Shown: one piece after another, positions 12,842 to 23,741 of the stretch
Layout of the letters: each line of letters opens with the position of its first letter
Position numbering within the stretch: position 1 is the stretch's first letter
Source: Pilatotrama ljubarskyi
Lineage: Eukaryota; Basidiomycota; Agaricomycetes; Polyporales; Polyporaceae
Assembly (NCBI GenBank): GCA_022385805.1
Contig: MU277701.1
Coordinates: 71,122 to 135,121 of the forward strand
Reading direction: 5' to 3'
Length of the DNA stretch: 64,000 bases
Position numbers and translations under genes: made by a program
The notes under the pieces: model-generated
Seen by the model: the letters and a program-made list of their open reading frames with translations, nothing else
The model's database searches: none
What the model was told of the DNA's origin: nothing

Positions 12842-14515
12842 CTACTGGCGGACGAAGGCGGTCATGCCCTGCAGGTTGTTCGCGTCTGGATCAAGATGTG
12901 TCAGACCAGCAGCGAGGGACAGAGTCGACGGACGACGTACTGATCGTGACGCCTGCAGCCTTGGTAGGGCCGGACATATTCAGCAACTGAACGCGCTTCG
13001 CGTCTCCAGGCGCGTTGAGGGCCAACACTTCGATCGACTGTGCGCCGGGTGCCAGCGTGTACATGTAGCTACGGTCAACAGTGCGTCAGCTAGGCCGAGC
13101 GGTGCAGTCACTTCAACAGGCACGTACTCCTTGCCGTTGACAGTCACAATGTCGTTGTCGATCGTGTCACCGCTCTTGACCTGCTGGTATTGCTGCGAAG
13201 TGCACCGTCAGCCGCTCTTTCTTAAATCACTGGAGCAGATTCAGTACATTCACAATCGACGCCTTGAGATCGTCATCGACGTGCACCTCGGTCACGAGGG
13301 AGGTGCCGATGTCCGTCAAATAGAAGTTGCCCGTCTTCGTGCTGAAGCTCGACCAGCACGTCGCGTTCTGCCCGTCGATCTTCACCGCCGAGCTCTTGTT
13401 CCCGCTGCTGAGGTCGAACACGTCGAACCCGACGCCCGGGTCCGTCGACAGCACCGCGTTCTTCCCAGGGATGACCGTCATCGAGAACGGGAGCAGCCCA
13501 CCCTCGGGCGGCGCGACCGCGTTAAAGTCTGCGGAGAGCGTCCCATCGTCCGCGACGTCCCAAACGGCGATCATGCCTGGGTTCGGCGGGACGCCCTTGA
13601 CGGACGCCATGAGCTGTTTGCCGTCCTCGCTGAACACGAGGTGACTCGCCGAGCCAGCCGGGCCCGTCGCGGGCGTCGTCTGGTTCAGACTGAGCGAGCG
13701 CAGCGTGTTGGGCATCGCCGCGAGGCCTGTCTTCTTGTCCACTGTGTAACAGCTATGGCGCGAAGGTCAGCGCAGGAGGAGCATGCTTCCGAAGGAGCGG
13801 CGTACTTGACACCGTTGACTGTGCCGCCGTTGAGCACACAGAGGCGGCTTCCGTGGCTATTGAACGCGAGCGACATCGGGAACTCGCCCTCAGAAGAGAC
13901 CGGACCGCCGATGGGCTTGATGTTCGTAGGCGTCTTCGGGTCGATCGAGAAGAGCGAGACAGTGTTCGATCCGGCCTGTTGGCGCAGATCTCAGCATGCG
14001 AGGAGTTTAAAGGATATAATTGCACTGACGTTAACTGTGGCGAGCACCTGGCCCTTCGCGGACGCCTTGATAGAACCCTGACCACAAGGTGTTAGCAGCT
14101 GACCGACAACGTCGGTGCACAGCTCGTACCTGGGAGAAAAGCGCGTCCGGACCAAGGGGGTCTGTGAGACCGTGAGACCCACGGCCGTTGGTACCCACAG
14201 CTCTGTCGAGGTTCTGGAGAGTACCCTCAGTAAGAGAGGATCGGCTGGGGTACCTAGATGCATACCAAGGTGCCGTCGGAGTTGATGCTGGCTGCGATGA
14301 TCATATTTTCATCGGGCTCGTTCGTAATGACTGGACGGCAGGGTCAGAATTTAGCTCGACAGCACACTAGGACGCGACGCACAGTAAACGGCACCAGCCG
14401 CGTTCAAGCGCGTCTGGGAAGTCATCATCTTGGTACCCCGACGCTGGAGAGGCACTGCCGAGGCCAGGCTCGATGCGGCGAGGATGGATGCGAGAGTGGC
14501 AAAGGAGAGCTGCAT
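12842..14515 (-). CDS. Secreted lactonase-like seven-bladed beta-propeller protein
   Basis: Belongs to the 6-phosphogluconolactonase / 3-carboxymuconate cyclase-like family (Lactonase fold), in the secreted form common in basidiomycetes. The start at 14515 opens a clear signal peptide (MQLSFATLASILAASSLASA) followed by VPLQRRG, where KR/RR-type processing is possible. Repeating blade motifs follow: GSIKASAKGQVLATVNAGSNTVSLFSID, EGEFPMSLAFNSHGSRLCVLNGG, GSASHLVFSEDGKQLMASVKG, GKNAVLSTDPG. An intron at about 13187-13253 must be removed after DDDLKASI to read QQYQQVKSGDTI. A last intron (GTACGTC...TTGATCCAG) gives a C-terminus ending NLQGMTAFVRQ with TAG at 12842-12844; without it the frame would end at a TGA near 12890. 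Substrate and enzymatic activity are unknown; many secreted members are not proven lactonases. Confidence 0.82.
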
Positions 14516-14707
14516 GGTAATTCGGCTTGCGGTAGTGTCACGGGATAGCTATAGGAATGTCGCTGGTTGTCGGATGACGAAGGATAGACTAGAAACAGTG
14601 AGCACAGCTCCTGGAGAACGAAGGAACGAAAGGGCGGGGATACAGGAGGGGAACCTGGAACAACTGGAGCCGGGGGAAGTGAGCGAGCACGCTGGACGCT
14701 CGGTCGA

Positions 14708-14713
14708 TTTATA
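14708..14713 (-). promoter_or_regulatory. Possible TATA box of the lactonase-like gene
   Basis: TATAAA on the minus strand about 193 bases before the ATG at 14515. The position fits a TATA box with a longish leader; no transcript data support it. Confidence 0.35.
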
Positions 14714-15965
14714 CGTTCGCCTCCTTGGGGTGGCGACTGACCGAGCATGGTCTTAATTCTTGGCGGTACCAAGGCGCCGATGGGAGCGGTGTTTTGTTGG
14801 AGGCGCATCAAACCTCTGCCGTGAGCCCCCGCCAGTAACGCGCGTACGTCGACCAAGATGCGCGCCCATGGGGAGCGAGAAGCAAGCTGCTGTGCCACGT
14901 GTGCATGGAGTTCTACGGCACAACGACGATGAAGTGAGATCCCCCAGCAGTGTGAACTTGGCTATCGCCGTGCGTGTGAGAGAATGCGTGTTTCCATTGC
15001 GACTGGGCCTCGGTGCGGTGCGTGTGGTGATGGGTTGGGAAGTACAGAAGGTCGGCAACTGCACGGGGTATCGTGCCTTTGTCATCTGGCAATGGAATCT
15101 CTGTTGCGGAAGGCTTTATGCTGATCTCCGAGACATACTGTGAGAGAAAGGGCGCGCATCAAGCGGGTGGAAACTCACGAGACGATCATATTCCGGCCAC
15201 TTACGGGTATATGATGTTCATGAGCGCGAGCAACTATCTCAGAGCATGGGCCTCTGACAGCATCAGGCGGTCCTCTTCTCGAGCATACCGTATGCCCGCC
15301 CAGAATGTCAGGCAGTCGGAACTCGATGAGCTCATGTATTCTGCTAGCATTGCAGTGTCTGTATCGGAACGTGGCTGGTGAAGTGTGTGTTCAGACAATG
15401 TTATTCCCATGCTAGTGCAATCAGTCGAGGAATCATCGCACCTCGCTTGATAAAGTCGGGGCTTGGCCAGAGAGGTTTGCGCGTCCGGCCTCACTACTGT
15501 ATGCGATGCCGCTCCGACAGCTAAGCCTGCTCTGGGACCGCTGGCAACCAGCAACGCCCCTTGAAACGTTGCACTTGGCTTAGGTCGGCTGCCATATTTG
15601 ATGTCTATCGCTGGTGACTACGAACAAGTGTCCATCAGAGTGACCGCTGACTTTGGATGGCCGACAATGGGACTCGGAGTTTAAGTGGTCGGGAGCAAAG
15701 GAGGAAGCAGCGGTCAATCCACGCGACAGCACAGCTTTCGCACTCATCTGAGAGCCCGCCCACTCCCTAAGTTTTGAAGTTTCGACGACGAGCTTCGAGC
15801 ACAGGGCATTGGTTTCCACATTGCGAAGGAAGTGCCTTGTGCTCACTTCGAGTGCGAGCTTTGGATACCATCTCCTCTTCGCCAAGCGGACTCCTAAATG
15901 AATTAAGTTATTCGTCGTAGGTCTCAACAACTCCTCGCGGGGAACAGCTAAGGTAGGTAATCACA

Positions 15966-15997
15966 ACTCACTCACTCACTCACTCACTCACTCACTC
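15966..15997. repeat. (ACTC)8 microsatellite
   Basis: Eight perfect head-to-tail ACTC units, 32 bases, just past the 3' end of the GST gene. A simple repeat with no sign of coding use. Confidence 0.95.
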
Positions 15998-16054
15998 CCA
16001 TGGCATGGACGATCCATAACTGTGTAGCAATTCCGCTCGTATACGGCTTCCACT

Positions 16055-16856
16055 CTAGAGCCATTCGAAGGCGTCGACGAACCGTCCCCATCGACCTTCA
16101 TCCCAGCCTTCGATGCTCTTCCACTCCTCGCTGTCCTCGCCCAGAATCCTCTTCGCCCACATCAGCCTCGCGGCGAGCATAATGTCCGCAAACGTCACCG
16201 TGTCGCCCGTGAAGAACTTCGAGTTCGTCCCATTCGCGCTCAGCCACCCCGCGATGCGCCCCAAGCCAGCCTGCAGTTGCTTGAACTGCTCATTCCGCAC
16301 TGCACTGCCAGGGGGAGACCACTCGAAGAGGTTTCCCCCCAGCACCATCTCCCGGTATGTCTTGAAGTGCGCCTTACTCATGTCATTCAGGCGATCGTAG
16401 GCGACAGGCATGACGATCCGCGCGATCGACGCTATCGCTGTCTCGATTGCGAAGATGGTTGCCTGCTGGAATGCCTCCGTGCCTTTCGGGAACACGCGCG
16501 GCGTGTCTGGGTATGTCGCGTCCAGGTAGCGCGCAATCGCCGCGGAATCAGCGATGGCGGTCTTAGTGGAAGGGTCGTATATCATAGGGAGGGTGTATTG
16601 TGGCGAGCCGTCAGGCCAGGTGCCGGTGGGGCCGACGCCGAGCTCTTGCGCGGTCCGCGCGATGTCGGGATACTCGACCCAGACGGTCGTGTACGGGAGA
16701 CCCTTCAAGTTGAGGGTAAACCTGGGCAGACATCGATTAGCTCAGCGAGGGGGTATATTCCCTTAAGGGTATGTACCTCGTCTTCAAGGTATTTCCTGAC
16801 CAGGCCGTACCCTTTACGTTCCCGGGAATGTCGTAGAATACGATCGGCTCTGGCAT
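16055..16856 (-). CDS. Glutathione S-transferase, fungal GSTFuA / Ure2p-like type
   Basis: Two-exon gene, about 247 residues. Exon 1 reads MPEPIVFYDIPGN and ends after NTLKTR; a short intron (about 16721-16774) leads to FTLNLKGLPYTTVWVEYPDI. The thioredoxin-like N-terminal domain shows LPMIYDPSTK with the cis-Pro, and AIADSAAIARYLDATYP, the glutathione gamma-Glu binding Asp-Ser. The all-helical C-terminal domain contains FFTGDTVTFADIMLAARLMWAKRILG, the GST N-capping region, and ends DAFEWL. The opening EPIVFYDIP and the overall shape match the basidiomycete GSTFuA class, which binds wood-derived compounds and, in relatives, cleaves beta-aryl ethers; the substrate here is inferred only. Start 16856 is the only ATG ahead of the first exon frame. 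Confidence 0.88.
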
Positions 16857-17422
16857 GATGAGTGCGGACTGCGGCTGCGGGTGACAGAACTGCTAGGGAG
16901 CGTGGGCTATATACTAGCCTCCTTGAAGAACCACGGCTTAGTAACTGGCGTGCCGGCGTGGCCGTACTATGCGGATTCAGGATGATCGCGTGCGACGTTC
17001 AGAACCGGGCAGAGGTAGTCTATGATATAAATTATGAGGGCATGTAACTGTACGTATGACTCCAGTGCCTGGACCTAGAGCATAGCGCTAGCGTTGAAAC
17101 GTTGGTACAAGTACCCGATGTCAATGCAAAGAGCTCGACGACGGGCGTCGGGACGCGGCCTGTGGACGAAGACTCAGAGGACGATCTCAGATCGGGGCCA
17201 GAGCGGCAAAAGCCGATGACGTCGGGTTGCCGCCACCGAGTCCCGCGCCCCGAGCCCGTTCGAGTTGCTGCGGCTGCTGGTCTCGCGGGGCAACGCGTGA
17301 ACTACCTCTCGCTCTCCGTCTCTGCTTGCTGTAGTGCGCTCACTGCCTCGCGGAATCATCTCAAAGTAGCTCCCTGACCTCCACACTCGTGCGCCCACTG
17401 ACATCTGGTACTCTCCATCAAC
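16857..17422. other. Divergent intergenic region, GST / F-box gene
   Basis: 566 bases between divergent starts. No coding potential seen; the TATA-like site of the GST gene lies at its left end. Confidence 0.5.
16907..16913 (-). promoter_or_regulatory. Possible TATA box of the GST gene
   Basis: TATATAG on the minus strand about 50 bases before the ATG at 16856. Sequence and spacing are suitable; not otherwise supported. Confidence 0.35.
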
Positions 17423-18220
17423 ATGCTTCTGTACTTACCGCCTGAGATTCTACTGTACATACGTGAGTATCTCACCCGTGCATAGATCCATGGGTCGTCT
17501 TGTTAATTGACATACAACCTTGCTAGTGTCTTTCCTTGACCTTCCTGACCTCACGTCTCTCGCGAGGGCATTTCCTGACCTTGCGCAGCTGGTCGAGGAC
17601 CCCATCCTCCACCGCGAGAGGCTCCGCGTCGTCGCTCCGTCTCGTCTATCGCATTCCCTCTTCGGACAGAGCCCGTCGGGCTTGCCGCTGCGGCCAACAC
17701 TCCCCGACCTCGTCCACAGAGGCATTATCCGCGGCTTGGGCGTCGAGAGACGATGGAGAGCCGGACTGTACTTCTATTCGCCCAATGTACGTTCAGCCAC
17801 ATCCATCTCCCTCACTTTCCTCACCTATCCCACCCCTTTCAGATGGTCAGACAGTACGAGAGCTCGCTCCGTCTCCAATGGACGCACGCGCGCGACGTTC
17901 TCGCCCACGCCCTCCGCGCCCGCTCGCCCGCCGCGCGAGAGACGTTCTACCACACGCGCGTGCTCCCGCGCGAAACGTCCGCCGCCCCCGTCTCCGCGCC
18001 GCTCGTCTCGACCGTGCGCCGCCTCCGCTGGGCGCTGCAGCGCGACCGCCTCGCGCGCCTCGTCAAGGACCGCAGCGAGATGGTAAAGAACGGCGGCGTG
18101 GTGGCGTGGCTCGAGGGCAAGGGCCGCTCGGCGCTCTGGCGTGAGAATGAGCGCGTGCGCCTGGCGTTGTGTCCTGGTATCAAGGGGATCGTCAAGTTCT
18201 ACGAGGGGCTGGCGCGTTGA
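17423..18220 (+). CDS. F-box protein
   Basis: Three-exon gene of about 220 residues. Exon 1 is short (MLLYLPPEILLYI) and joins across an intron beginning GTGAGTATC to LSFLDLPDLTSLARAFPDLAQLVEDP. Together this is a canonical F-box (LPPEIL..ILSFLDLPDL..L), so the protein is expected to bind Skp1 and act as an SCF ubiquitin ligase receptor. A second intron removes the bases after FYSPN and leads to MVRQYESSLRLQW. The rest is Arg- and Ala-rich and helical (LRARSPAARETFY, VRRLRWALQRDRLARLVKDR), without WD40 or leucine-rich repeats, so the target cannot be guessed. TGA at 18218-18220. Confidence 0.8.
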
Positions 18221-18504
18221 ATGCAGCTCTACTGGATAGCGTTCGCAGTCCATCACTATCTTTTCAATTCCTTCTCTCAGCCTGATCCATGCTCATTCAT
18301 ACGCCTTCCTCTGCCGTTCTGGAGCCAGTGCAGCGCCCAATTACCACCTCTGTGTACTTGTATTCCTAGGGAACTCTGTACTCTACTCACATTACATTCA
18401 CCGCACATATGCTGTAGGACTAGGAATCGGTCGAACGCCCTGAGCATCATCTCTATGCCCCGTTCTGCGTACTACGAGAGCTGTCTCTTGTGCGTTCCTG
18501 TGTG

Positions 18505-19751
18505 TCATTCAATCTTCTCCCGTTCGACAAACTCCAGCCACGCCTTATCGACCAGCTCCCTCACCGCCCTCACCTTCTCCTCACTCGTCCTCCAAATTGC
18601 CCACTCGCACTCGCCGCGGAGACCCATCCCCATCTTCTCCCTCCGGAACTCCATCGCGCTCGGGATCCATTCTCCCCCGCTCAGATGCACCTCTCGCAAG
18701 CCGCAAGGGAGGAGCTCTGCGAGGAGCGGGCCGGCGGTGTGCGCGTTGATCCCGGATCCGACAAGGACCTGGGCTGAAGCCGGCATGCGCGAAGCATTTC
18801 GGAGGAGCGTCCGCAGCGTGGGCAGTGCGGAGGGCTCGGGCGCGGACGGGGCTTGGCCGCTGATCACGACAGACGACCGCAGTTGGATGGATGGGAGTGC
18901 GAGGACAAGTGCTTCAGATACAACACCGAGTAGGCCGGGTAGGCCGAGCAGGCATGGGGAACATACCTTGTAAGGATTCGCGTAATCTGCGGGATGCTCG
19001 ATATCTCGAGGTGGGCTTGGGGGTTGCCGAGGCGCTGGTGAGCCGTGCCGAAGGCCAACGCAAGAAGATGGAAGGCACGCACCGGTGAGAATATCTTGGC
19101 TTGTCATATCGATCGCTCTGTGGAAGCAGACTGACGGTCTTTCAGGCACCGACGCTGGAGGCTGGAATGACGTCGTAAGCAGCCATACCTTGCATCGGTG
19201 CTGCCTCCTCTGCAAGCCTGTATCACAGAAGGCCGGTCAGCCGCGCCAGCGCAAATAGATTGATAGTATAGACGTGGGACTAACTGACATCTTTGTGCGC
19301 GCCAGGTCTATCTTGCCATTTTTCTGGAGTATACCCAGGACGACCCCGTCGGCACCTGCCTCTTTGAACGCCTTGACGTCTTCTCGCATGACACGGAACT
19401 CTGCGTCAGTGTAGAGGAAGTCGCCCGGCCGGGGACGGATCATGGCCTGTGGCGCTTCAGTTTCGATATATTGCGTGAAGGCGAGACTTCAGGTGAACAC
19501 CGACCATGATGGGCATGCCGTCCGGAGTCTCTTCACGGACGGCTCTGAAGAGTCCCAGACTGGGGGTCACACCTCCTCCTAATCCCAAATTACCGCATAG
19601 TTCAAGGCGATCTGCTCCTCCGCGTATCGCACTTATATGCATGTGAGCTATGGTCCAAGTTCACGTCGAATTCTAGATGAACGCACGCGATAGCCGACTC
19701 TACGGAATCGATGCAAACCTCGACGGTTATGCGCTGTGAAGATGCCGGCAT
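18505..19751 (-). CDS. cutC: CutC family copper homeostasis protein
   Basis: TIM-barrel protein of the CutC family; the exact biochemical role in copper handling is unsettled for the family. Joined exons read [46 protein letters not shown], then MPIMVGVHLK, IRPRPGDFLYTDAEFRVMREDVKAFKEAGADGVVLGIL, SVCFHRAIDMT, ILTR, and VLVGSGINAHT. These are the CutC barrel blocks in order (VE-C-DS, GADRLELC, IRPR-GDF-Y, GADGVVLG, FHRA-D, GSG). The first intron ends in AAG after a GTGCGT donor, keeping frame. The C-terminal part (REVHLSGGEW to FVEREKIE) is complete. Start at 19751 is preceded by a possible acceptor-like CTCAG, so a small upstream exon cannot be excluded. Confidence 0.88.
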
Positions 19752-20141
19752 TCTGAGGAAGTCAGTGAATGTGAGCACGCAGAGGGTGATGAGACCAGAC
19801 ATACGTTGTTATCGTGGCCTTCTCCTCGCTTTGTCCGAAGAAGGACATCATAGCTCGGAGCTGAAGGGGAAGAAGCGACTGACAGCAGCCTAATAAGCTT
19901 GGGAACGATGTCAGTGGCGCCGGCAGGAAGGCGCGGCCACGTGACCGTGTCTGCATCAAATCGCGCACCTCAGCGCGGGAGATCGATCTGGCGAAGGGCG
20001 GCAGCATTGGACGAGCACCGACGCGCAGGCGTTGCTGCGTTCAGCTCTTCTTTTCCCACCATATATTCCGTCAGCAAAACATCTCCATGAGCCCAGCTAT
20101 TTCCACCGTCTCCTCTTCTTTCCCCAACCACCACCACCGCC
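19752..20141. other. Divergent intergenic region, CutC / desaturase
   Basis: 390 bases between divergent starts, so both promoters lie here. A TATATTCC stretch about 80 bases before the desaturase ATG is the only TATA-like site I noticed. Confidence 0.45.
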
Positions 20142-22148
20142 ATGCTTTCACCGCCGAGCGCTCGGCCTGCGGATCGCTCTCCTCCCCCTGCCCGCATATG
20201 GTGGTCAAATGCCACATTCTTCGTCGCCACGCACATTGCCGCCGCAATAGCCGTATACCTAAGGCCTCCTTCTCAAGTCCCTCGTCTGAGCTTGCTGTTC
20301 ATGCTTGCCTTCTGGCAGGCAGCGTCTATGGGGCGAGTCGAAGCGGTTCCTCGCTCGAGACGTCTTGATAACCTGCGCAATCATCCCGCAGGATCACTGT
20401 TGGTTACCACAGATTGTATTCGCACCGAGCGTTCCGGGCGGCACTGCCTGTACGAACATTGGTGGCGCTGTTGGGGGCGAGCGCGTTTCAAGGTTCGATC
20501 AAGGTGCGCGTCCCGTATACGAAGTTACGGGATTTGAGGTCTAACAGAAGCTACTCCAGTGGTGGTATGCACGTTCATCCATCGGCGGGGCTCACGAGTA
20601 TTGATGAACCAAGGTGTTTGCGCCACAGATTGCACCACGTAGGCCCTGCTCTCGCATGTCCTCAACCCGAGATGCTGACAGCCCACGACAGAGGTTCACG
20701 GACGATCCGGCCCATGATCCGTGAGTCGCTGCTCCGGAACCCGCTTGTATGCGCTTTCATTCAAAATGGCATCTAGCTACGCTGCAACCCGAGGGTTGTT
20801 CTGGAGTCACATGGGCTGGATATTCTTCAAGTCTCGATACGAGCGTCTAGAATCAATCGACAGAGGGGATTTAGAGAGGGACCCAGGTATATGCGTCTTA
20901 TATCTTGGGCACACCGGCGCTGACCTCGTACAATAGTCGTGCGTGTGCAGCACAAATACTACGGTCAGCGAGAACCACTCCGATTGATCGCATACCTGCA
21001 TATTCATCAGCACGGCAGTTCCCTTGGCCCTCATAACCGGATTCGCCTTCCCTCCTATTGTTGGGATGCTCTGGAATGACCCCATGGGGGCCTTCGTGTA
21101 CGCTGGCCTTGTGGCAAGACTACTCAGTGCGTCCTGCCGTGCCAGAACCAGCACCTCAGCTTACCTATCATAGTTTGGCATTGTACCTTCCTGGTCAACT
21201 CGTGAGTGCGCTGCTGATCAGCTTTCGAGGCAATCGTTCAACCATAATGCGTGCAGACTCGCCCATTGGGATGGTCTTCAACCGTACTCGGACGACAACA
21301 CGTCGAGAACCAACCTGGTGAGCTGTTGCTCGCTTCCTCCGGTCACAGAACCGGGAATGCTCACTATGCCAGGTGCTCGCTCTCCTGACATGCGGCGAAG
21401 GGAATCACAACTTTGTACGTATCCATACTCATGCCGTGCAGTAAAGCTGCGTTTCTGATGTGCTCCGTGCGACGCATTACAGCACGTAAGCGTCAATCTC
21501 GCTCCGTATAGATGTTTGCGTAGCTACGGTTTCTTATATGTTTGCCTCGCACACAGCACAGTTTTCCCCACGACTTCCGCTCGGGTCCGGCACCCCTGGA
21601 CTGGGACCCCTCCAAATGGGTGATCTTGCTACTGCAATCGCTCGGTTTGGCGTCCGGCCTTCGCCGCGCTCGCGTGGAGGAAATTCGCGCAGCTCGCGAC
21701 TACATGCTTCGCAAAGAGATCACCCCGCCCCACACCGACACGGACGACCACGGCACAACCTCTGGCAGTGGGAGCGAGGAAGACAGCGAAGAGTGGGACG
21801 GCGCTATCTGGACGGCCAGCGAGTTGGCCGAGCACGCCAGCGCAGAGGGCCGCTGCGTTCTCTTGCTCGACGGATACGCGGTTGACGCGACCGAGTACCT
21901 GACGGAACACGTGCGTTTGTTACTTCCTTCGCTGCACTGCAACTCAGGTCGAGAACACCTTGTAGCCTGGAGGGGCTTTGCTTCTGCGCCGATACGCGAT
22001 CGAAGGCAAGGTACGGAAACCCGATGCGCAGACGACTGGGTCCCGACCTGCGCGCGATGCCGACTGGGCGTTCCACGGAGGCATCAACAAGCACTCGCAA
22101 GCCGCACGGAGACGGATGCGCGAGCTCCGCGTAGCGAGGGTGCTGTAG
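20142..22148 (+). CDS. OLE1: Delta-9 fatty acid (stearoyl-CoA) desaturase fused to cytochrome b5
   Basis: ER membrane enzyme placing the first double bond in stearoyl/palmitoyl-CoA. It is split into many small exons. Motifs after splicing: transmembrane start NATFFVATHIAAAIAVYL; His box 1 GYHRLYSH; His box 2 WWCLRHRLHHRFTDDP; TRGLFWSHMGWIFF; IWHCTFLVNSLAHW; His box 3 GEGNHNFHHSFPHDFR. A C-terminal cytochrome b5 domain follows with HPGGALLLRRYAIEG and FHGGINKHSQAARRRM, both heme His present, ending at TAG 22146-22148. Box 1 is reached only by a GC-AG intron (20333-20391). Box 3 needs a 3-base exon CAC at 21483-21485 between introns 21415-21482 and 21486-21556; skipping it would leave HNFHS and destroy HxxHH. 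Fusion to b5 is usual for fungal delta-9 desaturases. Confidence 0.9.
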
Positions 22149-22573
22149 GGAGACGAGCTCGGTTCCGCTACCGGCATTTTACGGTAGTCGGGATGTGCCG
22201 TGGCCTGTTGGCGGACGTGAGGGACCTCGCCCTCGGAATGCTTGAGACTTGAACAGCATCTGTCACCTAGAGTACTACGAGCTCGAGAGCTCGAAGAATC
22301 GTAGATCTTGCGTTCAGTGACTCCCCTTTGGTCTCACAGGCATATCATCCTCGCATGTACTGTGTGCACACGGCCGCGACCAGCACGGAGACTTGCAAAC
22401 CTGCATGAACACTGACATTTCGACGAATAGGTGGTGTACCGTTGATACGAGCGTAACGAGGTCACGATGTTTTGATAGTGCACGATGCCGAACAGAAATC
22501 TCACAGCTACTGTACAGCGTGATCGGAGCCTAACAAGTACTATACACCATAAAACAATGCGCAATTCGGTCCC
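22149..22573. other. Convergent intergenic region
   Basis: 425 bases between the 3' ends of the desaturase and BTB genes. No coding signal, RNA gene or repeat seen. Confidence 0.5.
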
Positions 22574-23741
22574 TCAAGCCGGCGACAGCGCATGCAGCTT
22601 TGAGCGAATTGTCGAGCGGATGTACTGCTCGTGCATGTGGGAGCGCATCACGGGCCCTCGGATGCGTTGACGGAGGTCCGCGAGGAGGATGACATCGGCC
22701 ATGCCAAGACGGACGCCCTCGTCATACGTGAGCGCCTCCTCTCGGACACAAAGGTCGTAATATGCCTCCTGAAGCCAGTGGGTAATGTCGTACATGCGCG
22801 CGAGGAGGATGCGGTCGATAGGCGTGGCGAGGCGCTCAAGACGCTCGATGGCGAGGGTGCGGTGCTGCTCGAACTCGTAGCGGTGCGCGAGCCGCAGTAC
22901 GGACGTCCACTCGTCAAGCGTCGAGAGGTCGCCGGACACCACGTCTCTGTGTCGTGGGCAAGCGTGGTCAGTACGGAGATAGAGCGGGACGGAGGGCGAC
23001 GGCATCGGTGAGATGCTGATATTGGCGGCTCAGGGCACATGGGACGATGCATCGAGTTACGTGAGTGCGGCGTGCTATGTTCAATTCGCGAGCATATACC
23101 GCAAATTGCAGCAGGATATATACAGCGCACATGCCACCGCAAGGGTACTGGGAATGACCAGTCTCACGTCTATTTTCCTCCACGACGCGTTAACCAGTGC
23201 ACAGCTCCGAGCTCGCCATGAGCGTCACCTCTACCACCGCAGGGAGGCGCAGCGACATGCGGCTCATTACGAGAAGCGCAAGGTGGCTCGTTTCAGATCC
23301 ACGCTCCTGCTCACCTTGGATAGAAGAGCAACAAGAAACGCGCGAGGTCGACTGCGCTCACGGCGGGCAGCGGAATAGGCAGTTCGTCCGACCTCCCTTC
23401 CTCCGGGGTGGCACCCGGATTGAGAGTGAACATGGAGGCGAATATGATGGAGTGTTGCTTGAGGAAGTACTCGTGCACTTTGAAGAGCGTCTGCTCCGCC
23501 TACACACCATGGCCCGTTTCACCAGGATGTTCTCTCGAAGATAAGAGTAGTAACACATACGAGTAGGATGACTGTACCCTCCTCATGCTCGAGGTAGAGG
23601 TACGGGTGTCGCTCACGCCCGGTACCCGCGGTGCCCGCGAAATTGGTTGAGTTATTCCTGGGTATCCTGCCGTCAGCCTGGTGAATCGCCAGTCCGATAC
23701 ACGGCCTGCGCTGACCCCACAGAGTTCCCCCTGGACTCCAT
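22574..23741 (-). CDS. BTB/POZ domain protein
   Basis: Protein-interaction protein of the BTB family that is expanded in Agaricomycetes. Exons read RERHPYLYLEHEEGTVILL, then TLFKVHEYFLKQHSIIFASMFTLNPG with FARFLLLFYP, then RDVVSGDLSTLDEWTSVLRLAHRYEF and ALTYDEGVRLGMADVILLADLRQRIRG, the usual BTB plus following helices. Possible partner is Cullin-3 or a transcription complex; nothing decides it. The start at 23741 (MESRGNSVG) is inferred: a 58-base intron with a GTCAGC donor and a CTGAC branch site joins it in frame to the BTB exon, but the donor is weak. One intron (22947-23314, 368 bases) is far longer than others in the window. Confidence 0.72.

Larger units (their letters stand above)
14516..16054. 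other. Gene-free stretch of 1.5 kb
   Basis: Between the lactonase-like gene and the 3' end of the GST gene. I find no exon chain on either strand. It holds the lactonase promoter at one end and a tetranucleotide repeat at 15966-15997. Confidence 0.5.

Noticed and set aside
12864..14081. 405-codon plus-strand ORF
   Set aside because: Antisense to the lactonase-like gene, Arg-rich, no motif; the minus strand has signal peptide and blade repeats.
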